From Nipponacmea schrenckii (Eukaryota; Mollusca; Gastropoda; Lottiidae): a DNA stretch of 64,000 bases. The translations under genes and the position numbers were made by a program. The stretch is taken from positions 17,825,398 through 17,889,397 of the forward strand of contig JAUJPP010000003.1 of NCBI GenBank assembly GCA_030562195.1, in the 5' to 3' direction. The notes below the pieces were generated by a model that saw only the letters and a list, made by a program, of their open reading frames with translations, was not told the DNA's origin and ran no database searches. Shown here piece after piece: positions 49,201 to 61,200 of this stretch. Each line of letters starts with the position of its first letter. Position 1 is the stretch's first letter.

Positions 49201-52200
49201 AATTAAGGTCATCTACAGCTACTGTTTTATTATACACTTTACGTAGATTTCTGGTTTTTATACCCACTGGTAAATTATCTGGTGATTCTTCATTTAATAC
49301 ATCTAATAAATGAATAATTATATCTTCATTTAATATATACATGTATAATAAATACAATAGTTATAAATTATATCATCATTTAATATATCTAATAAACACA
49401 AGAGATATAAATTATATTTCATTGAATATATACATGTATAATAAATACAATAGTTATAAATTATATCTTCATTTAATACATCTAATAAACACAAGAGATA
49501 TAAATTATATTTCATTGAATATATCTTATAAATACAGATATATCTTCATTGAAAGTTATAAATAATATCTTCATTGAAAGTTATAATTCATATCTTCATT
49601 GAAAGTTATAAATACTATCTTCATTGAAAGTTATAAATTATATCTTCATTGAAAGTTATAAATAATATTTTCATTGAATATATCTAATAAATACAAAAGT
49701 TACAAATTATATTTCATTGAATATATCTAATTAATAGAAGTTATAAATTATATCTTCATTGACAGTTATAAATTATATCTTCATTGAAAATTATAAATTA
49801 TACCTTCATTTAATAAATACCACAGTTATAAATTATATCTTATATATTTATATATCTAATAGACATACAATATTTGCTTTGAAAAGTTTTTAAACCAAGA
49901 AGTACTCACTCAGTTGTTGCATTGTGACAGGACCATCAAATACATAACTTGAGTCCTTCTTTTTGAACTGACAACACCAATAGGAAGGACAAAATATAAA
50001 ATACCATGGTTTAGATACTCCATATTTACCTGTAATAATAATCACATAATCTTCCTAAAAAAGGTAAGAGTTCTTAATATTCTACAATTGTATTTTATTT
50101 CATTTGCCAAGTATAGTTTTTTATGGATTTATTAGTCATGCATACTGAGGGTTAAAGCTATATTGTTATATGATGCCTGGAACTTTAACAGCCTTTTCTA
50201 TGATTTCTGAAAATATCTTCCATTTACATGGTTTAGACTAGAACAACCTCTATTCCTACTTACCAGATTTAACATTTCTAACATACCAGCCCAGTACAAA
50301 ATAGATAGCACTGTCAATCAACATCATAATACATGACCAGTGGAATGTCATATCTTCACCTTCTCCCAAGCTCACATCAATGTTGTGCCAGTGAATACCA
50401 GTTCCAATTTCCTCTAACGTAGCTAAAAACTGAGCACCAAAACTGAATGCTGTTGTACAAGACAGACACTAAAAATTATAAAAATTGAATTCTGAACAAC
50501 TTTTGACTCTTACAGACATTTCTAACTATATTAGCTTTAATTTATGAGCTCAACAACACATTAAACTTTAAACATTTCTAAAAACATTTTCTAAATGTTT
50601 TACTTGATATTAACATTACTCATTACACATAAAAAAAAAATAACTACTCACAGCAATTATCTTCTGCCAAAAAACCATGTGAACTTCCATTGAGATCAGA
50701 ACAATATATGGCAGGTAAGAAAGGAAGTAGATGATTAAAACAGTCAATATTGCTAATGTTGTTCTTGTGAAAAATGCACTAACAAAATAACTGAAAGGGA
50801 AAAAGTTTTAAGCTGGTTGGGAACTGCTATCAATTTCAATTAATTGTACGCCACTAATTTCTAAAAAGAAAGTCACTCATATAAAATCTTCATCATTAAG
50901 TCTTGTATACACCTTATTAGCTTTCACTATACTTTCAGTTACAATGACACTATTTTTAGGGTCTGCTGTGAAAAGTCCTGTTTTATCTCTTTTAAAATCT
51001 CTTGAATAGTTGCAACTACAAAATATAACTACAGAATTTTGGGATCTTTTCTTTCAACAATCTGTCGATTGCTAAAACAAATTCTTTTTTAATATTCATA
51101 CGTACCATAACATAGTTGAAGAGAGACAGAAAGCTAGCAAGTAGAGGAATATAATGAATATATTGGTGAATCTAAACACAGTCCCATAATGTAATATCAA
51201 AGCCATAAAGACACAGACTACCATCATTAATAACATTGTAGATAAAAACCAGGCAATCCAAGTTAATCCACTCTTCATTCCCATTATACGTAATGTCTGA
51301 AATAGTAGAATAAACCAGATATTCTCTGATATAGGCTCTATTTTCCAGTACTTAACCTCTAGTTTTTATAAACAATGAAAATTTTATTTGTCAAAATGAT
51401 TGTCATCATTATTCTTGACTTCACACTAGACCATTTGATCAGATCTATGATGCTAATTTGATTTCGATCATCAAATATTCTTCAGGTTAACTGCTGAATT
51501 TTGTCTACAGACATGAAGTAAATCTTGCATACATTCCATCTAATGTAGATACGACACTATGTAAGAAAATTATGATCTTATTACCTCTTCTTGACCATTT
51601 TCCCGATCATAACAAAGATTTCGTGTAGCGATACCAAGAGCTGCTAACCATGCAAACGTCATTAATACTGGTAGTAGATATGATCCCAGGTAGTGGATAT
51701 AACTAAAAAGTAACCACCATTCAAAATAAACCATAGACATTTTTTTTACCAATGCATATTTTTAATCAAATTTACCATTGCATTTAGGCTACTTTGACTT
51801 GGCAACCCCATCAAAGCAAGTACAATGTATCATAAAAACTAATAAACCTGATATCTGTGTGTCTTTATTTTGAAAAAAAAAAAAAATTAATTGTATTAAA
51901 TTTTGTATAATATTGTATCATTAACAAAACTCAGAACTGAGTAATAAAGTGAAGTTGGAAATCACAGAAATATATGTTTATAAAAATACTAACTCATCTT
52001 CCACATAACAAGGATAAGGAAATTGTTGTAGATAAACACCAGGATCAGATGAAGTTGTTATATTGTCACCAGTTTGTAGTTTAATAATAGCATTTTCTAT
52101 CATATCTTGTAGTTGTATAAAGCCCCGTTGATATCTCATATCATCAGCAAAGTCTGCATGTGGTCCTGGTTTCCACGTTCTGAAACATATCAAAATATTT

Positions 52201-55200
52201 ATGTATTCACCTGATTTCAAGTCATTGTTTATAACGCACCTACTGAAACAGGATACAGCAATATAGGTGAGCCACTGTCACTGATACTCTTACTGAAACA
52301 AATAAAGTATATCAAATCCAAGCTATTCTTCATGTACAATCAATTTCAAATAATACCAGCACAATTTATGCAGACATTTATCTCTCCATCAAATGTAAAA
52401 ATATATCTGAACAATACACTTCACATAGTGAAAAATAAAACAACCCTATAATATGACGAAAAAAGTACCTTCTCTTGATTCTATGAGTCTGTATGATATT
52501 ATCTGTGTCCATTCGAATCTTATATTGAACGTGTTTAGGTAATTCATTTGTAGTAGATCTCTTCTCACGATTATTGGGTGTGTCTAAATTACTGAATACA
52601 ATACCTGCAAAACAGATTAGAATACACAGGTTCTATTCAGTGTCAAAAAAAAAAGAAATCAAATAGCCTTCTATATTTATATCATATTAATATTGTAATT
52701 TTCAATGAATGATATTGTTAATATATCAGGTATTTCCAATCACAACCACAGTGGTTCCAGAGGTAAAACAAGTTCATGCTTATTTAACAATGGACATCAA
52801 TGTCTTGGTTCAAGATAGACACACTTACCAGCTAAGAAGTTATTGCCCTCTTGCAATTTTCTGGACTCTAATACTAAGTCTGCCTCTGATTCAACACCAA
52901 GGTATCTAGTGAGCTCTACACACTCTGTATAATTGTACAATAACTCTGCAGCTGCCTGTATTCCATTTAACTGTTGCATATCAAACTGATCTGATTCTAA
53001 GGCAGTCAAACCTTCCATTAGTTCATCGGTATCAACACCAGCAGTTGACTGGACTAAATTTTTGACAAAGTCATTCTTCAGTGCTTTCTATAAATATATA
53101 TTTAAATTAGTGTAATGATATGGAAAGGGAGTAGTATTTGGATATGAAACATATAACTTATCATGAAGTTATTTGAATTCAACAGAATATATTTAGTAGC
53201 AAAGTAAATAATGTCCCTGTAATGTTTCTATAGAGGAAAAGCCATATGATTAAATAATTAGAAGCTGAAAATTTGGTACAAAAAACCTATGTGAGGAGCA
53301 AATAACTTCATATTAATTACCTTCAGATCACCCATATTTTTAGCTTCTTCCACCATTGCTTTGAGACCAGGAGACCCAGTAACCCAGGCTTTAGCAACAT
53401 TTCTTACTTCTATCAATACATCAAACATACTATTAGCCTGAAATTAAACCACACAAAAACTACATAACAATGGTGCAGGTTATATCCTTTAATTCTATTT
53501 CTTCAGTTGAAACAATACACTCAATCAATCACTCACTCACTCACTCAATCATTGAGATAATGAATAAAAGTGACCTCATGTGTTATTTTATAATGCTGAT
53601 GTATTAAAACAAAATGAAGACGCTAAAGAAAAGGGCTCTGGAACCCTGAAGTACTATTTTGTTATTGTTTCATGACTTGATGTTCTTTATATTTATCCTG
53701 ATGCTAGGTCAATATATTTTTCAACTCATTTGATTACAGTTAAAGATAATATCAACTGGTGTAATATGGCTAACCTCTGTTACAATCTGTCTTGTCAGGT
53801 CGTTATCTGGTGTGTACAATATCTTTCCTCTTAATATTGGTTTAAGATAAGCCCAGATGATAGACCCCAGTTGATTCTTCATTATATCACGGTAAATATT
53901 TCGACAGAATTCAGCTGCAATGAAAAGATTTTTATGATGATAATTTAACTTTTTCATTTGTTCCTAACCTTGATAAATTATATAAGAATATTAATTTAGA
54001 TAAATGAATTACATTGTATTCACATCATTGTTGTACAGAGCAGGGCGTAAAACTGTCCGCATAGACACTGACGCCAATCTAACTCAGCTTTTAACTTGTC
54101 CCAAATATATTCAACCCAATCTTCAGGCGTCTGCTAATCTAGCTGATAAGGAAAAAACTCTTACTTGGTAAAGACTGTAATTCACTCTCTTTTACTTCCA
54201 ATTGACCAACATTTAATACAGATCTAACATTGAATGAATCTTTAACTAGTTCACCAGTCCCTTTACCACAAAGAATATTTTCTACAGAATTCAGTTCAGA
54301 TCCTAGAAAATAGCATAAGGTTATTAAGTTATGTATTTAAAATATAAACTTATATTATGTTACTTGCTCTTTCTAACAATTTGGAGAAGTGGTCACGTCA
54401 TAAAATATTAAAAATTCAAATCCATTTAGATGAATGAATTGAGTTAGATCTACCAGATCAGAGACCTGGTAAAGGTCGAGAGGAACTTTTGGATTTTTCA
54501 GCCCAGTTTCCCCTTGTCAGTGATACATGGCGGAGGGACTGACATGGAAAAAGCATCTGTGCATCTGTGCACATTAAAGATTCCTTGTCAGTTGGAAATA
54601 GCTAATGCTGCTGTCAACTTTAACAAGAAATAAGAGAATTTCTGACCTGTTTGTGCTTGAGGTGAAGACATAAGTTGATCTAAAATCTTTTGTTTCATTG
54701 TATCATTGTTGTCTTTTAACATATCAGATGCTTTCGTCAGTCCCACTTGAGCTTTAGATAACTTTTGGGTTAAATCCTTAGCATCTGCAGATGTCATATT
54801 GACTGACTTCAAAATGTCATCAGCTGAGCTGGTTACATACTGAAATAATATTGGGTTCATACAGGTCATAAATTTGTCAATTATAAGGGAATATTAAAAA
54901 GGGAGACAATGATGAGGGAGAAAATTCTATACGTTAAATCAAATTGTACATAAAGGAGGATTTCAACTTGTTTCACATTTCTTGTTAAATATTTAAATGT
55001 ATGAACCAACTTCTACTCACCATTTTAATCATGTCTCCAATATCTAGTTCAGGTATTAGTTGTTCAGCTAGAGTTATAGCTTGAGTTTTATTCAATTGAC
55101 ACAGTACACCAGTGATATCCCTCATCTTGACTCCAGTTGTATTGAGTATAATAAAATCATTGAATAATTTCTCACAGCCAAACGAACCTTGTGTTATCGT

Positions 55201-58200
55201 GATAGAAGCATTTAAAAACTGAAATAATTAAAAGATACAGACTTGTTAATGTTTGTAAAAATCATCAAGGAATACCTTAAAATTAACAAAGTTTATCAAT
55301 TCTTTATAAAAAAATAAGTTGGGCTATCAAATAACATCTAGATATAATTCAATCTTCTTTCTTATTTTATTTATCTTTAAAAATTAAACAAAAACAACAC
55401 TTACCACTCTAAGAGAATATGTTCCACTAAGAACAGTTTTGGCCATGTCTTGTGTAAACCCTAATTCCTTTACCATATAATTCTCTACATCCAATGGGTT
55501 CTTTAATAAATCTGTTACTTTAACTAAAATAAAATAAAATAAGATAAAGTCTATTAGGTAATTGGTGTTTTAGTTTTTACCAAGATATAAAGGAATGATG
55601 CTCCTGATGTATTTGATCACATTGTGGACCAAAATATGCAATAGGTTAATCATACATTCCTATTGACAAAAGCACACATTATGCTGGTAGTATAGAATAT
55701 AAATTCTATTACCCTGAATCAAGCATAACGTTGTTTGCTATTAAATCTTGTAAAATTTCAGCCTTGACATAAAGATGGGCAAGAAAAAAAAATCGTTTCA
55801 TATTGAAATAAATTACTTACTTGCTTCAATGATTCTAGACTGAATCAGATCTAATCCCATAAAACCTTTAATCATCAAGTTGATTTCACCAATAATAGTC
55901 TGAGATTCTTTATTTTTGAAGACATATTTCAAATCATCCAATATGGCTGTTAGACTGAAAACAAAATAAAAGGTTTTTTTTAGGTGTAAACATATAACAC
56001 AGACATTGATAGTGAAATATGATAGAGCTCAGTCTGTATTACCATACAGTTGTAACATACATGTATGATTATGACAAATCTGAATAGTAAATCGATGCTT
56101 TTAAGCATCCTTGTCACACACAAAAGATAGTTAAAATGCTTTTATTTTAACTTACCTTCTAACCAATCTATCTGGTCCAGATCCCATTAAAAATCTGTCG
56201 ATAGTATTAATGTCTTTTTGGATATTGTTTAAGTCTAAACCACCACCTAATAATTCTATTACACCAGTCAATGATTGTAAATCATCTATAAATGTGACGG
56301 TGTGATCTGTTAGGTTGTTTAACCAATTCTCATCTACACCTGTATTGACTAGAGATAACAGCTAAAAACAGAATACAACACTGAATCAATATACAAACCA
56401 CAGAATAAAATAAAATATTGTCAGTTATATTCATGTTATTTTCCACACCCATCAAGATGGAGTCCGTAACAAGTGGTTGCCAAGCAATATAAGCCCAGTT
56501 CAAATAATTATAATTCTACCGAAGTTACCGTAATTTATTTTGGTATTCATAAGCAGGGTAAATTTTTCTCCAGAAATAACAAGCCAAAATATTAAATAAA
56601 ATGCTGGGCCATGTCAGGCCGTAGTTCTGTCATATAATCATTCTTAAAATACTACAGATAGCTAAAATTAATGGCTTTTATATTTATTTCATTGAAAATA
56701 TATAGGTCGACATGTTATGTATATATGTATACAAATACATGGGAAATGATTGAAACTTTTTAGAATATAGAACAATCAAGGAAGGTGTCAGAGGTTTTGA
56801 AACAATATGCTATTGAAATTTTCAGTCACATGCACATGGAATGAAAGAGATGAAAAGCAAGCAGGCATAATAGGCCTAAAATATCCCCCAAAGAAAAGAA
56901 GAGCCAGTACTTGTTTTGTGATGCGGCCAAAATCAGCAGCACTCTTGATTGCAACAGCAGCATCCGTGCTTCCATTTAGACATAAAATTTCACTAAGACT
57001 GTTGAAATTGACTCCTGCAAATGCTGGTAGCTGTATAAAGGTTGCTAGTTTGGTTGGATCACATAAAATATCTTGAATATCATCAACAGATTCATTCAAA
57101 AATTTAGCCTTCAATGAATGGAAAAAAGATCATGAATAAACAAAATATACACACAGCTTTGTAACTGAAATGCCATTAAACAACTAAGCAAGTGAAATAA
57201 GAGCTGTAGCAAGAGTAAACATCATCTGATGTAGATAAAGCATTTTTTATGCAGTTTTTTTTATACTAATCTGCTGGTGCTCTGTCTGTAATTCGCTAGT
57301 CGGATACTAAAGAACTTGTACAGTGTAACATGCAAACCCTCTCATAATCATTGAAACAGCAAATACTATTTAGGTGGTAACCTCAAGGTGATGCCAAATA
57401 GAATAAGTCTACACCAACTATCTCGAAGCTACCTATTTAAAATTGAAAAATTCACATAAAGGTTGAGAAAATGTACAAGAAAATATTCAGAAATAGCCTT
57501 ACAGTGTCTAAGTTGATAGTAGATTTTAACAATGAATCTGTGACATACGGTGCTATTTTCAATACATTGATAAAATAGTCAGAAACTGTGGTGGAATTCA
57601 CCAAAACTTCACCTAACGTTACCACAACTGTAACAAAATACAATTTAAATTTAAATATAGTTATATCATCGTTTAATGTACCAAACTGTTAAACAGGAAA
57701 CTGCTAATAATGGAATATACCTTCTCATCTAACCATTATGTTAATGAAGATGGGTAACTTTGTGCAGTGGGCAATGAGATTTTGCATGGAATGCCACATC
57801 CATAACTTGTAGCACCTCCACCATGTCACAGGGTTACTCTTAGAACGCTAGCCGTAGAAAAATAGCTAATCAGAGACCTCAAACAGACAGTCATTTGAGG
57901 GCAATGATTGGACAATCAAATAGACGAATATCGAAGCTTCTGCGATACAAAAAATGTGAGTTCATGATACCCTGACATTACTTAAAATAATATCCAAATA
58001 CTTTACCATTTCGTTGTTGATTAACAATATCCATTATATAATCTAGTACAGGTTGTAACTGTGAATTAAGGTTCTGCATGGCCTGAATATTTCCAGGCTC
58101 TCTGATAAATCTTAACACATCAGAAGATATATCAAAAACACTGAAAAAAATAGATTTCCAGAATGTTGCAACAAAAATATAATTATTTTCTATTTTAACT

Positions 58201-61200
58201 AAGTCCATATATACATTTACAATCCATCTTAAACAAAATTATGCCCAGATGGATTAATTTCTTCTCAATAAATACCTCTTGAATCCTAAACATAACATAC
58301 CTATCAACAGTATTAAGGAAGCCTCCAAAACGCTTTTCACCAATATTGGAGAAACAGTGTCCCAGCCTGTGGAAATTAGGAGTGTCTTGCATGGTTCTAT
58401 TAATGACATCATAAACATCTTTTACTGTCGATACTATATCATTACAGTTGACATCAGAATTATAATTTATGTTCTGTATAAATAATAAAAACAATTATAA
58501 TACTTTCATTGTTACATTGTTAATACACAGTAGTAATGTCTAGTTGGAACAGTTTGGGAAACATTTAAATAGATTGCACTATAATGTTTCAATTACTCAT
58601 ATACAGGTAGCCTTACCAAGACAATTATGTATGAGAACTATAAAAGCTGAGTTTACAAAGTTTGAAATAATATATTCATATATTAATTGCTAATTTTCTT
58701 ACTTTTAACAATATATTTTATAAATAACAACATAAAAAACCTCATCAAATTAAGAAAAAGACAAACTTACTGGCATATATGATAAACTAATCTTTTGGAA
58801 ATACTGTAAAGTTTTAGTCACATCAAAATTATTAGCTAAATCACACACAATATCATCCATTTCTACAAAATGAAAAAGTAACTGACAGAGGTTCCAGATG
58901 AAATCAAAGGACATAATTTACCAAGTTTCAAAGAAATAAATAAGAACCCCTACCAGGTGTTCCATGTTCAAATCCTGAAGTAATGATCTTTCCTAGATTA
59001 TCTATACCACTTTATAGCATTATCTACTGAGATATCGACTTAATCAAGGTCATGAAATTTTCCAACTTTGGTTAACTGTAGTACTCATAAACCAAAAATC
59101 TGAATGAAAACTTACCATTAAAGAGGTTGAATTGTTGAATTCCTAATCTCATATTAGTTACAGTCTGGATTATAATATATTTTATTGAACTCTGATATTC
59201 ATCTGTCTTATCAACATATGATATTAACTTTTTACACATTTGGTTAGCACTGGAAGAAATAAAAAAATAATGTGAAGATTTGTTACACATCTGCTCACAA
59301 AAGCTAAACATTCATAACCTTAAAGCATCTATTTGTCAAAGAATAAGAAATATTGTAAGTTTTCTCACTAGGAAAGTTCATGTTTTTATTATAATTTTAA
59401 ATAAATGTACCTATTAAGTGAAGGATGATACAATGTAGAGATCATATTTAATAATGGTTTAAACCAAGCTGCTGTTGAATCAGGGTCTACTGTAATATTC
59501 TGTATTCTATCAATATTATCTAGTAGTTTCTTGGTTCCTTCCTGTAACAACTTCCATAGGCCTGGATCTTTTTTATCTTCCAACCTAGTTTTATTCATTG
59601 TAGCCTGCAGAAACTCATCCATCTGTAAATAAGACGCTTGTTATATAATAGATCATTTCCAGGCAGTGATGGACTATCATACATACTATTCATTTCAAAT
59701 TGAATTATAAAAGGGTATAAGAATTAAAATGAACTTAAATCAAGAATGCTCATGATTCAACAAATTTGATTCATAATAAAATTGCATGTAGCAAATGGTC
59801 ATGATTAAGAAGCTGGAATTGCTACATGTGGAGTGCAAATCCCTTTTTTTGTATGATATATTTGACAAGGAGATTTAGATTCATTAAACACAATACCATT
59901 TAAATAGAAACACCTTTCCTTCTCCCCCTGGTCTTGCTATTGTAAATATAATGTAAAACTAGATACATATAGGCAACTGTATAATATAAATTCATATTTA
60001 CCTTTTGTAGCATTGTTCCAGCATCAAATAGATCAACTAATTTCTGAAGAGAAGACGTTGAATTGGTAGCAGCTTCACATAATGATTCTTGTATACCCTC
60101 AACATCTATATTGGCTATCTCTTTCAGACTGAACGTCTCATTGAAAGCAGTCATATTACAGGCTATATCCACCCAGTTATCAACATAAGCCAGGTTTATA
60201 AACTGTGAATAAAACAAATAAGGTAGGTTTATAAACTGTTAATAAATCAAATAAGCTAGGTTAATAAACTTTAAATAGAATAAATAGGCTAGGTTTATAA
60301 ACTGACAATAAATCAAATAAGCTAGGTTAATAAACTTTAAATAGAATAAATAGGCTAGGTTTATAAACTGTCAAACAAATCAAATAAGCTATTATTTATA
60401 AAATAATAGATTAAGTTGATAAACTGTCAATAAAACAAAAAGGTTAGGTTTATAAACTGTTATTAAAACAAATAGGCTAGGTTCATAAATTACTAATAAA
60501 ACTAAAAGGCCAGGTTTATAAACCGTTACTTAGTCAAAATCAGCAAAACAACTTATTCAGGGCTAGTATGAGTAAAAAAGCTAAACCAAAAGTAAATGTA
60601 AAGATGGATTTGCTAACACATACCTTTAGAGGATTGACAACCATAGTGAGGAATTCAGCAGCAGAAGATTGACCTAATAAACCAGTCAGTGTATCAGATA
60701 CCATTTGATTGTCTGGTAGTATATCACCTAACTTTACAGGTTCAGGGGCATCTGTAACAGTTTGAAAAGTGTATGCTTACTATTTATTTTATTACTAACC
60801 TGGAATCAAAGAAATATCTCATGCCTGATCTTTCCTTAGATAATTCTATGTTGCTTTAGCAGTGACATGCTATCCATAATAAGTCAATGCTACAATTTTA
60901 TGGCTATTTCTACAATATTTCAGATATTAAAATCTTTATCATGACAGCTCTAAATTAGTTAAGAAATTGAATCTGTGGCACCAAATGTCTAAGCTATGAT
61001 AATAGTCCAAAGGTGTTATAAATCAAAAAGTTACTAAATTTTATCTACCTATGAATTTTTCAAGGATACCACTTATCCAGGATTCTGAGCTGGCGAAGAA
61101 TTTGAAGAATTTTTTCACAATTGGAAAAACCCCTTCTCCAGTATCACCTTGGGTTAAATCTAAAGTCTTCATGGAGTTAATAGCCCTGAAATATCCATTA

